Source of the DNA: Gloeomargaritaceae cyanobacterium C42_A2020_066
GTDB lineage: Bacteria > Cyanobacteriota > Cyanobacteriia > Gloeomargaritales > Gloeomargaritaceae
Reading direction: 5' to 3'
DNA: 32,380 nucleotides
NCBI GenBank assembly: GCA_015272465.1
Contig: JACYLR010000136.1
Span: 1 to 32,380, forward strand
Positions 7,765 to 16,200 of the stretch are shown one piece after another. Position numbers and translations under genes: made by a program. Numbering within the stretch: position 1 is the stretch's first letter; every line of letters starts with the position of its first letter. The notes beneath the pieces are model-generated. The model was not told the origin of the DNA and did not search any database. It saw only the letters and a list, made by a program, of their open reading frames with translations.

Positions 7765-8772
7765 TCAGCCGATGGGCAGTGACGTTTGTAGATCAGCCCT
7801 ACTCAGCATCGTCTTGCGCCAACCCTGCACGCGGGCCTGAAGGTGAGACGGCAGCCAGGTGTCGTGGATCGGGTAGAGGGGCAAGCGTGGCTGGAGCACC
7901 CACCCACCGGTCGCGAGGAGTGCTTTCAACTGCCTCACCGCAGGCTGGGGGTAGTCGGGGTTAATCACATCCAGGAGGCCAATGCCCCCCAAGTCACGGG
8001 CACCTGCCTCCAGACAGGCCAATAGCACGTCCGGCCGGCCGATGAGATTAGGGGGGATCTGAATCACCACCTCCGCCGGGAGGAGACGACGCGCCAAGGC
8101 CACCACCTCCGGGAGTTGGTCAACTGGAAAGGGCGGCAGAACCGCCGTCTGGCCGTGGCCCGGTTGGTACGGTTGGAGGATCACCTCCTGGATGTGTCCC
8201 CAGCGGCGATGACTGTGGGCGATGGCGTCCAGCGTATCCACCCAATCCTTGGGGGTTTCCCCAATGCCCAGCAGCAACCCGGTCGTGAAGGGAATCCGCC
8301 AGCGGCCGGCCCAGTCCAGTTGCTGTTGCCGCAGGTCAGGACGCTTACTGGGGGCGTGGCGATGGACGCCGGTCAGGAGGGCGGGGGTCACCTGTTCGAG
8401 CATCAGGCCGAGGGAGACATTGACCTGGCGCAATTGGCCCATTTCTGCCCAGGTGAGGGGGCCAGCGTTGGTGTGGGGAAGCAGATCCTGTTCCAATGCC
8501 AACTGAGCCAACCCGACCAAGCGTTCCATCCAGGCCGGCCGGCCGGGGTGGCGGGGATGCACTTCTCCGCTCAGGATCAGGACTTCACTAATGCCCTGGG
8601 CCGCTAATCCCGCCAGTTGGCGGCCGGCCGTTGCCCCATCGAGACCGGGGTCTTGGCCCAGATCCACGCGAAAGTTGCAGTAGGTGCAGCGGTTAAAACA
8701 GGCGTGGGTCGCCACCAGGGTGTAGCTGGGGCTGTAGGTGACGATCCGATCCCTTTCACTCGCCCCGGCCAT
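7765..8772 (-). CDS. cofG: 7,8-didemethyl-8-hydroxy-5-deazariboflavin (FO) synthase subunit CofG, radical SAM
   Basis: The 335-aa radical SAM protein carries the CxxxCxxC cluster motif at Cys25, Cys29 and Cys32 (ACFNRCTYCNF). The downstream features fit CofG: SGEVHPRHPG, a THEAGPL-like segment (HTNAGPLTW), and a C-terminal GGIGLLDVINPDYP segment. CofG works with CofH to form FO (8-HDF) from a tyrosine-derived intermediate and a pyrimidine. In cyanobacteria lacking F420-dependent metabolism FO serves as the antenna chromophore of DNA photolyase. No cofH is in the window. The gene lies downstream of psb27 on the same strand (about 86 bp gap), and converges with the TPP enzyme. Start ATG. Confidence 0.88.
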   Translation of the reverse strand: MAGASERDRIVTYSPSYTLVATHACFNRCTYCNFRVDLGQDPGLDGATAGRQLAGLAAQGISEVLILSGEVHPRHPGRPAWMERLVGLAQLALEQDLLPHTNAGPLTWAEMGQLRQVNVSLGLMLEQVTPALLTGVHRHAPSKRPDLRQQQLDWAGRWRIPFTTGLLLGIGETPKDWVDTLDAIAHSHRRWGHIQEVILQPYQPGHGQTAVLPPFPVDQLPEVVALARRLLPAEVVIQIPPNLIGRPDVLLACLEAGARDLGGIGLLDVINPDYPQPAVRQLKALLATGGWVLQPRLPLYPIHDTWLPSHLQARVQGWRKTMLSRADLQTSLPIG

Positions 8773-8858
8773 GACCTGTCAACTGAAGCTGGAGGGGGTT
8801 AGGACAACCATCCATCAGGCGCACCAGCCCCCACTGATCGGAGCGAAAGGCCAACGCC

Positions 8859-9257
8859 CTAATTGCCCCGGTTGAGGGCTACTTCAATTTGATTGAGTTC
8901 CTCGGTAATCCGAGCCTTTAGCTTGTCGGGGAACGGCCGGCCGGGGTAGCTGCTGTAGTGACCCGCAATAGCATTCAGCACCGTCCGCATCGTGGTGTAG
9001 GAGGTGAGTCCCTTCACCGTTGTATCGCGCCGGTACCGGGCTGCGAAGTCGTTGAGTTGGAGCTTGGCTTGGGCCTGGTACTCGCTCTTGGCCGGGTCGG
9101 TTTCCGGCAACTCGATGGCCGTGCGTAGGGTCTCAACCAGGGCCAACGTATCCTGGGCATAGTTGCCCGTCAGGGAGGCGGGTATATTGCTACAGCCGGA
9201 GAGCAGGACAACGCAGGCTAGGACTAGCGCCACCAACCGCAACCCAATTCGCCCCAT
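8859..9257 (-). CDS. psb27: Photosystem II assembly lipoprotein Psb27
   Basis: The 132-aa precursor has a lipoprotein signal peptide: hydrophobic LVALVLACVVLLSGC with the lipobox Cys near residue 22. The mature four-helix domain matches Psb27 in YAQDTLALVETLRTAIELPE, FAARYRRDTTVKGL, TMRTVLNAIAGHY and YPGRPFPDKLK. Psb27 binds CP43 on the lumenal face of assembling or damaged photosystem II and permits Mn-cluster assembly. I chose the ATG at 9257 because it puts the signal peptide at the N-terminus and has GGAG 9 nt upstream. A longer in-frame start at 9329 would overlap the divergent MoaD-like gene and add a charged stretch. Confidence 0.95.
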   Translation of the reverse strand: MGRIGLRLVALVLACVVLLSGCSNIPASLTGNYAQDTLALVETLRTAIELPETDPAKSEYQAQAKLQLNDFAARYRRDTTVKGLTSYTTMRTVLNAIAGHYSSYPGRPFPDKLKARITEELNQIEVALNRGN

Positions 9258-9316
9258 AGCCCTGCGCTCCTTAATTTTTGTAACCTTTCTTACGATTCTA
9301 CCCCAGGCCGGCCGCC

Positions 9317-9574
9317 ATGCCCCCCACAATTCAGGTCACCGTCAAGTTGTTTGCGATTTACCAAGAAGTCCTCGGCCGGCCGGAACTCACCCTGCACCTG
9401 CCCGTCCAGTCCCCCGTGGCCAATGTTTTGGAATGCCTGATTCAGCAGCACCCGGAACTCGCACCTTGGCAATCCCAGACCCAGTTCGGCATCAACCTGA
9501 CGATAGTGCCCCCCACCACCCCGCTCCAGGATCAGGATGAAGTTGTGTTGATTCCTCCCGTCAGTGGAGGCTGA
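9317..9574 (+). CDS. moaD: MoaD-like beta-grasp sulfur-carrier protein
   Basis: The 85-aa protein has the MoaD/ThiS fold pattern: VTVKLFAIYQEVLGRPE at the N-terminus, DEVVLIPPVSGG at the C-terminus, and the terminal Gly-Gly that is activated and thiocarboxylated. The SGG ending favours MoaD (small subunit of molybdopterin synthase) over ThiS. No moaE or moeB lies nearby, so the partner must be encoded elsewhere. It is divergent from psb27 (59 bp) and 97 bp upstream of thrC. A second beta-grasp protein follows thrC. Confidence 0.8.
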   Translation: MPPTIQVTVKLFAIYQEVLGRPELTLHLPVQSPVANVLECLIQQHPELAPWQSQTQFGINLTIVPPTTPLQDQDEVVLIPPVSGG

Positions 9575-9671
9575 GGTAATCCCGACTCTTTTAGTCCGGT
9601 ATATTTGACGACCTTTTAGGGGCGTGTTAGCATCACGGCCAATCTGGTTGCATCCCTGAGGACACCTGTCT

Positions 9672-10973
9672 ATGGTTCTGGCTACCGCACCCACAACCTC
9701 GCCCCGCGCCGCCTTCACCCATCTGCGGTGCAAAGAATGCGGTGCCGAGTACGAACCCAAGGCTACCCACGTCTGCGAACTGTGTTTCGGCCCACTGGAA
9801 GTGGCCTACGACTACGCCGCCATCCGCGAGCGGGTCAGCCGGGACAGTATTCGTCAAGGCCCCCATTCCATCTGGCGCTACAAGGACTTCCTGCCTGTAA
9901 CCACCGCCACCCCGATCGATCTGGGTACGGGCCTGACTCCTCTGATTCGAGCTGAGCGCCTCGGTCGGCGTCTGGGCCTGAAGAACCTCTACCTCAAGAA
10001 TGATGCGGTGAACATGCCCACCCTTAGTTTTAAGGATCGGGTCGTTTCCGTAGCCCTCACCCGCGCCCAAGAACTGGGTTTCACCACGGTGGGCTGTGCC
10101 AGTACCGGCAACCTAGCCAACTCTACAGCCGCCATTGCAGCCCACGCAGGGTTGGAGTGCTGCGTGTTTATCCCCGCGGACTTGGAGGCAGGTAAGGTTC
10201 TGGGTACGCTGATCTACCGGCCGACGGTGATGGCGGTCAAGGGCAACTACGACCAGGTGAACCGTCTCTGTTCTGAGGTAGCCAACACCCACGGCTGGGG
10301 CTTCGTCAATATCAACCTGCGGCCCTACTACTCGGAAGGCTCGAAAACCCTGGGCTACGAAGTCGTCGAGCAACTGGGCTGGCGACTGCCCGACCATATT
10401 GTGGCACCCCTGGCCTCCGGATCTTTGTTTACCAAGATTCACAAGGGCTTCCGGGAGTTTGTCGAAGTGGGCCTTGTGGAAGACCGGCCCGTGCGCTGTA
10501 GCGGTGCCCAGGCCCAGGGATGTAGCCCGATTGCCCAAGCTTTTGCTGAGCATCGAGACTTTGTCACCCCCGTCAAGCCCAACACCATTGCCAAGTCCAT
10601 TGCCATCGGTAATCCAGCCGATGGGGTCTATGCTCTGGATCAGGCGCGCAAAACCGGCGGTTCCATCGACATGGCCACGGACGCGGAGATCGTGGCGGGC
10701 ATCCAGCTTCTAGCAGAGACGGAGGGTATCTTCACGGAAACCGCTGGTGGCACCACCATTGCCGTGTTGCAGAAACTGGCGGCGGCCGGCCGCATTGACC
10801 CTGAGGAAGTCACCGTAGCCTACATTACCGGTAACGGCCTCAAAACCCAGGAAGCTGTCCAAGGCTACGTCGGTGAACCTTTTACCATCGAACCCCAACT
10901 CGACAGTTTTGCCCGCGCCCTAGAGCGTTCCCACACCCTGGAGCGCCTGGAATGGCAAACCATCCCTGTCTAA
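9672..10973 (+). CDS. thrC: Threonine synthase (PLP-dependent)
   Basis: The 433-aa protein converts O-phosphohomoserine to threonine. An N-terminal zinc-ribbon-like segment has Cys20, Cys23, Cys35 and Cys38 (RCKECG, CELCFG). The PLP-binding Lys121 lies in LSFKDR, and ASTGNLANS around 142-150 is the phosphate/substrate loop. These features fit the class with an N-terminal Cys motif, found in cyanobacteria. It lies between two beta-grasp sulfur carriers; the same grouping of a PLP synthase with a CysO-like carrier is known from the mycobacterial CysM/CysO cysteine pathway. Threonine synthase is the best call, but an additional role with the carrier cannot be excluded. Start ATG; I see no strong Shine-Dalgarno site. 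Confidence 0.92.
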   Translation: MVLATAPTTSPRAAFTHLRCKECGAEYEPKATHVCELCFGPLEVAYDYAAIRERVSRDSIRQGPHSIWRYKDFLPVTTATPIDLGTGLTPLIRAERLGRRLGLKNLYLKNDAVNMPTLSFKDRVVSVALTRAQELGFTTVGCASTGNLANSTAAIAAHAGLECCVFIPADLEAGKVLGTLIYRPTVMAVKGNYDQVNRLCSEVANTHGWGFVNINLRPYYSEGSKTLGYEVVEQLGWRLPDHIVAPLASGSLFTKIHKGFREFVEVGLVEDRPVRCSGAQAQGCSPIAQAFAEHRDFVTPVKPNTIAKSIAIGNPADGVYALDQARKTGGSIDMATDAEIVAGIQLLAETEGIFTETAGGTTIAVLQKLAAAGRIDPEEVTVAYITGNGLKTQEAVQGYVGEPFTIEPQLDSFARALERSHTLERLEWQTIPV

Positions 10974-11023
10974 AATGAGAGCAAGGTCGGCAGAGCTAGG
11001 TTTTAGGAGTACACAGGATCACC

Positions 11024-11299
11024 ATGGCAGTCAAGGTTTTAATCCCCACACCATTGCAGAAACTGACCCAAGAACGGGCTGAGGTGGAATGCCAGGCCGG
11101 TTCTATTGACGAACTTCTGGAGTCGCTGGACGCCGCGGCGCCTGGCATTAAGAATCGCGTCTGTGATGACAGCGGCCAGATTCGTCGCTTCGTCAACTTC
11201 TATGTCAACAGCGAGGACATTCGCTTTCTCGAAGGCACCGCCACCCCCCTCAAGGATGGGGATGTGGTCAGCATCATTCCAGCTATTGCGGGAGGTTGA
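11024..11299 (+). CDS. CysO-like MoaD/ThiS family sulfur-carrier protein
   Basis: The 91-aa beta-grasp protein closely resembles mycobacterial CysO in overall pattern: [11 protein letters not shown] near the start, [16 protein letters not shown] in the middle, [14 protein letters not shown] at the end. The C-terminal Gly-Gly would carry a thiocarboxylate used as a sulfur donor. It follows thrC by 50 bp and probably shares its transcript. The next gene starts 1 bp after its stop, and GGAGG inside its last codons is that gene's ribosome site. It may serve a cysteine or methionine route, but the acceptor enzyme is not evident here. Confidence 0.82.
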   Translation: MAVKVLIPTPLQKLTQERAEVECQAGSIDELLESLDAAAPGIKNRVCDDSGQIRRFVNFYVNSEDIRFLEGTATPLKDGDVVSIIPAIAGG

Positions 11300-11300
11300 G

Positions 11301-11723
11301 ATGGCCACGGATACACCCGATACACAAACTGCTGGGACTGAGGTCAAAGCCAAGGCACCCGCAGCTGCCAAAAAGGCTAAGGGGCCAACCGTTGAAGACA
11401 AGCCCCTAGGGCAGTTCATCACGGAAGACTTTTTCCCAGCCCTGCGCCCGCTGCTGGCTCAGCAGGGATTGGGGGATATGGAGCTAACCTTCGCAGATAA
11501 CCGGATCAAAGGGAGTTGGGATCAAGGGGATCATCAATTCGTGGTCCACTTCCTCCAGGGAACCTTGAAGGGGCCAAAGACCTTTGCCTACAGCAGTTTC
11601 GGTGCTGCACCCAGTACCCTCGAATCCTTCATGATCCGGGAAGAAGCTAAGGTCACCCTAGACCTGATGGTGCTTTACGTGCTCCAACGGCTGCGTGCCC
11701 AAAAGACTGTTGTTCTTAACTAA
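11301..11723 (+). CDS. DUF2996 family protein (cyanobacterial, unknown function)
   Basis: This 140-aa protein has an Ala/Lys-rich, probably disordered N-terminus (residues 1-40: KAKAPAAAKKAKG). A conserved folded domain follows (LGQFITEDFFPALRPLL, NRIKGSWDQG, FMIREEAKVTLDLMVLYVL), which matches my memory of the cyanobacteria- and plastid-restricted DUF2996 family. The ATG at 11301 has GGAGG 5 nt upstream, embedded in the end of the CysO-like gene, which suggests translational coupling. Longer in-frame upstream extensions would overlap that gene and are unlikely. No enzymatic motif is visible. Confidence 0.85.
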   Translation: MATDTPDTQTAGTEVKAKAPAAAKKAKGPTVEDKPLGQFITEDFFPALRPLLAQQGLGDMELTFADNRIKGSWDQGDHQFVVHFLQGTLKGPKTFAYSSFGAAPSTLESFMIREEAKVTLDLMVLYVLQRLRAQKTVVLN

Positions 11724-11807
11724 TCAGCTTCTTCACTTCAGACAAGTCCACTGCCAGTCTGGGACTAGGAGGTTGCGAGTCTTGAGTACGCCGTCAGGAT
11801 TGTCTGC

Positions 11808-11833
11808 GACCCCATTCCAACAAGCTTGGGGTC
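11808..11833 (+). terminator. Possible stem-loop terminator between convergent genes
   Basis: A 7-bp perfect stem, GACCCCA and TGGGGTC, with a 12-nt loop, followed by an AT-rich stretch (TAGATATTTAATT) but no clean T-tract. It lies in the 178-bp gap between the convergent DUF2996 and pentapeptide-repeat genes, where a bidirectional terminator would be expected. Confidence 0.4.
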
Positions 11834-11901
11834 TAGATATTTAATTGGGGGCAGTACATCAGGCACGGTTGTCAAATCCCCGCTCCTAACGCTGCCCAAC
11901 T

Positions 11902-13101
11902 CTACTTGGTCGGCGGTTCCTGCCAGCGCTTATCCAGCTTCGTCCGGCCATCGGGCATGATCGCCCCGGCCATATTAGCTCCAGTTAAGTTGGCGCGGTT
12001 GAGCTTGGCTCCCTTGAGGTTAGCCTCTGTTAAATCGGCGTACCAGAGGTTTGCATTCGTCAAATCCGCGCCTTGCAGATTAGCCCGCTTGAGGTTGGTG
12101 CGGCTGAGGTTGGCGTCGGTTAGCGTGGCTTCACTGAGATCTGCCCAGGTAAGATCGGCTTTATTGAGGATGGCCTGGGAGAGATTGGCTTTGCGGAGGT
12201 TAGCTCGGACGAGGATGGCCTGACTCAGATCGGCATCAACTAAGGTGGCCTCTTGCAGCGCCGCACGGGTCAGGTCAGCCCCAGTCAAGGTGGCACGGGT
12301 CAGATTGGCTTGCTTCAAGTTGGCGCTGATCGGCACCGACGTTCCCACTAATGCACTGACCGTCTGGCCACCAATCTTGATCACACCTAGGCTGGCTTGA
12401 CTCAGGTCGGCTTCTGTGAGGTTGGCCAAAGTCAGGTTGGCGCCGGCCAGATTGGCCTCCCGCAACACGGCTCCCACTAGGCTGACTTCCCGCAACACCG
12501 CCCGGCTCAGGTCAGCACCCTGGAAATTGACCTCGTCCAGGATGGCACCAATCAAAGAAACCTGGATCAGTTTGACCCCAATAAAGTCCCGCTCCCCCCT
12601 GGCATAGCGAGTGAGGAAATCCTGGGCTGGGGTCTCAAGGGCTACACCCACTTCATCACTGGTGACAAGGGGGGGAGGTGAAGGTGCCCGCCGGCCGGCC
12701 GTCACTTCTGGATCAGGGACGTTTTCCCAGGGTGAGGCTGGGGGCGGTGCAGCTACGGTGCGCGTGGGTTGGGACTGCCAGGCAGGACTCAGGTCACCCG
12801 TGGGCGGGCCTTCCAGTCCAAAGGCTTCCATCCAATCCGGAAACAGTTCCTCTGCGCGACGGGCATAGACCTTAGCTGTGGCCACGCCCGGAATCTCAAG
12901 GCGAGCCAATCCCTGACGAATGAGGTTTAACGAAGCTCGTCGATCCGGTACGTGGGGTGCTTCGAGCAGCACTTCTAGGCAATTGTGCCGAAACACCACC
13001 CGCGCCGTGACTCCCTGGCTGGCGAGAGCCTGGTTCATCAGAAGTGCAATCGCCTCCGGGTCGCCCTGCTTGGCCCTTTGGAGGATGGAGGGGGAGTTCA
13101 T
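11902..13101 (-). CDS. Pentapeptide-repeat protein with cyanobacterial N-terminal domain
   Basis: This 399-aa protein has an N-terminal domain of about 95 residues (ILQRAKQGDPEAIALLMNQ, GLARLEIPGVATAKVYAR) that recurs in many cyanobacterial proteins. A Pro-rich linker follows, then two runs of A(D/N)LxX pentapeptides (roughly 185-255 and 275-385), separated by a non-repeat loop GVIKIGGQTVSALVG. Pentapeptide repeats fold into a right-handed square beta-helix; their function in most cyanobacterial proteins is unknown. No signal peptide or membrane span is seen. I used the ATG at 13101, which begins the conserved domain; the upstream start at 13143 would add a stretch with no conserved features. 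It lies downstream of, and on the same strand as, the large photoreceptor gene. Confidence 0.9.
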   Translation of the reverse strand: MNSPSILQRAKQGDPEAIALLMNQALASQGVTARVVFRHNCLEVLLEAPHVPDRRASLNLIRQGLARLEIPGVATAKVYARRAEELFPDWMEAFGLEGPPTGDLSPAWQSQPTRTVAAPPPASPWENVPDPEVTAGRRAPSPPPLVTSDEVGVALETPAQDFLTRYARGERDFIGVKLIQVSLIGAILDEVNFQGADLSRAVLREVSLVGAVLREANLAGANLTLANLTEADLSQASLGVIKIGGQTVSALVGTSVPISANLKQANLTRATLTGADLTRAALQEATLVDADLSQAILVRANLRKANLSQAILNKADLTWADLSEATLTDANLSRTNLKRANLQGADLTNANLWYADLTEANLKGAKLNRANLTGANMAGAIMPDGRTKLDKRWQEPPTK

Positions 13102-13249
13102 GGTCAGACCCTGAGGAAGGATTAAAAGTAGCTTAAGTTGCACCCCAAGCTGGTGCCAGAGAATCCCAGGATTTTTTTCTAGTCTCTGAGGCCGGGGGAA
13201 GAGGGAAGCTCACCCAGGCGACTTGAGTTGGCTATGATGATTCTCCGCT

Positions 13250-16200
13250 TCAGTTTACCGTGCTATCGCGAGGAGTTGGATGCTCCAAAAACCGGGTTGT
13301 GGCTAGGTGATCCCAGACCTGATCAGGCGGCAAAGGCCGGCAGAACAGGTAACCTTGGCCATAGGGACAGCCCAAGGCTTGCAGCTCAGCCAATTGCTCC
13401 GCGGTTTCGACCCCCTCAGCGACCACATCGAGTCCCAAACTCTCCCCTAGGGTGAGAATAGAGCGCACAATCTCTTTAGTACCCCCATCCGTATTGAGCC
13501 GCCGAGTAAATGAACGGTCAATCTTGAGGGCATCAATCGGCAGGTTGTGAAGCAATGCTAGGGAAGAGTAGCCGGTGCCAAAGTCATCGACATTCAACTG
13601 CACCTGGAGTTGGCGCAAGCGTTCGAGGGCTTGGCCCACCTGCTCGATGTTGGTCATCATCGTGTGTTCAGTAATTTCCAGCCGCAGGCTCTGGGGGGGC
13701 AGCCCACTGGTGGCCAGAATCATCTGAATGCGATCGACCAGATCTGGTTGGGTCAGTTGCTGGGCTGAAAGATTCACACTCACCGTCAGGAGTGATTGGC
13801 TCACCCATTGCCGCTGCCAGCGCGCCACTTGGTCGGCGGCAGCTTCTAAAACCCACCAGCCCAGGGGTACGATCAGGCCCGTTTCCTCGGCGAGGGGGAT
13901 GAACTCTCCGGGAGACACGAGGCCCCGTTCGGGATGCTGCCAACGCACCAGCGCCTCAAACCCCACAACCCGCTCTTGGCCCAGCGCCACAATCGGCTGG
14001 TAGTAGACACACAACTCGTGGCGGTCGATGGCTCGGCGCAGGTCATTTTCCAATTGCATGGCAGCGAGGGCCTCCACATGCATTTGGGGGGTGAAAAGTA
14101 CGTAGCGATTGCGGCCACTGCCTTTGGCCTGATACATGGCGATATCGGCATCCCGCAACATCTCCTCTGCTGTCTGGTAGTCGGAGTGGCTAAGGACGAC
14201 GCCGATACTACAAGCGGGTGTGACGGTGTGGCCACTGAGTTGCACAGGGGTACTCAGGGTGGTTTGGAGACGCTCTAGCAAACTATTGAGCAGGGTGGGA
14301 CTCTCCAAATCCTCCAAGATCAGGACAAATTCATCGCCGCCGAGGCGGGCAATGGTGTCGGTTTCCCGGAGAACACTTGTCAGGCGCTGGGCGAGAATCA
14401 CCAGCAGGTCATCCCCCGCCCGGTGCCCCAGGCTGTCATTGATCACTTTGAACCGATCTAGGTCAAGGAAAAGGACGGCAAAAGGCCGTTCAGGAAAACG
14501 CCGGAAGCGACTCATAGCCTGGGTGAGGCGATCCATGAAAAGGACGCGGTTGGGCAGGCTCGTGAGGGCGTCGTGGAGGGCTTCATGGAGGAGTTGGGCT
14601 TCGGCTCGCTTGCGTTCGCTGATGTCCCGCCCAATGGCCTGGTACTCCAGCGGCTGTTGTTTCTCGTTAAAGACGGCCCGTACCGTCCATTCGTACCAGC
14701 GGCCGGCCGTGGTTTGGCATTCTAGGGTGCCCACGGGGGTGCCGGGGGTCAGTTCGGTGAGATGTTGCCCAAAGCGAGTTTGGTCTTCAGGGAGAAAAGG
14801 ATGCTGAAAGACTTCATCCAGCAAGGCATCCACCGGCCGGCCGGCGTAGCGGGCAAAGGCTTGGTTGACAAAGGTGAGGGTGCCATTGGAGCGGCAGCGG
14901 TAGATTAACTCGGTTTGGTCTTCGACCACCATACGGAAGCGCTGTTTCTCCTGCCGCAGAGAGGCCACCAGTTCAGCTTGGGTGACGGCTAGGCCCACTT
15001 GTCCGGCAATTTGTTGCAGCACATCCACTTCTTCGGGAATCCAGGGCCGCGGGCCTTGGCAGTGCTGGGCCAGCAGCAGACCCCACAACTCTGGGCCTGC
15101 CAGGATCGGCACCACCAAGTTGGCCCGAATGTCGAACTGGCGCAGCATGTCCAGGTAGCAGGGTTGGAGGTTGGCCGCTAGCACATCACCCAAGACGGAG
15201 ACCCGGCCGTGGCGGTAGAGGCTGATGCACTGCTCGGTGAAACAGGGGTCTTCAAGAGTTCTCGTGAGGATTGGGGCACCCTGGGGGCCGATGGCCTCAA
15301 CAATAAACTCTCCAGACCAGTTGGGGAGAAAGCGGTAAACCAACACCCGGTCGCACTGGAACAGGGATTGCACCTCATCCACCGTGGTTTGGAGGATAGC
15401 TTCCAGTTCGAGGGACTCGCGAATCTTGAGGACGATGCTCGCCCAGGCTTCATTCCAACGCTGTTGCCGCAGCCGGGTCAATTCGGCGAGTTTACTTTCG
15501 GTGATGTCGCGGGTAATGCCCACTGACCCCAACACCACCCCCTGGGCATCCCGCTGCACTTTGCCAAGGACTTGTTGCCAGCGCAGGCTGCCATCCTCCA
15601 TGACGACCCGCCCCTCCCATTCGTAATAGGCTTGATTGACATCTTGAGCAGTTTGCATGAGCAGGGCATCCAGGGCTGGCCGGTCGTCGGGGTGCACAGG
15701 ACGGATAAAGTCCTCGAGGCTGACTTGGAAACTGGTGCCCGGGGGACGAGTCCGGTAGCGAGAACGCGGCAGGTGGGAAATCACGGTGACCATCTGGCTG
15801 GGCCAATCCAACTCCCACACGGATAGGCCCGCGCTTTCCATCGCCAGTTGCAGACGAGCTTCACTGTTGCGCAGGGCCTGGAACGCAGTTTGGCGGTCAG
15901 TGATGTCGAATAGAACACCATCTAAGTAAAGGCAGGTGCCATCGGGTGCAAAGACCCCCTGCCCCTGTTCGCTCACCCAGCCAATCCGCCCGTCGGCCCG
16001 CACCACCCGGTACTCTAGGGCATAGATTTTCCGCTCGTGAGTGGCTGCGAGGGTGTCGGCGATTACCCAGTCCCGGTCATCGGGGTGGATTAGGCTGTCC
16101 CAACTGGGGGCACGTTCGTTGAGCAGGGCCTGGGCAGAATAGCCACTCACCGCTTCGATGGGGCCACTGACAAAGACCATCATCCAGGGGGGTGTGGCCT

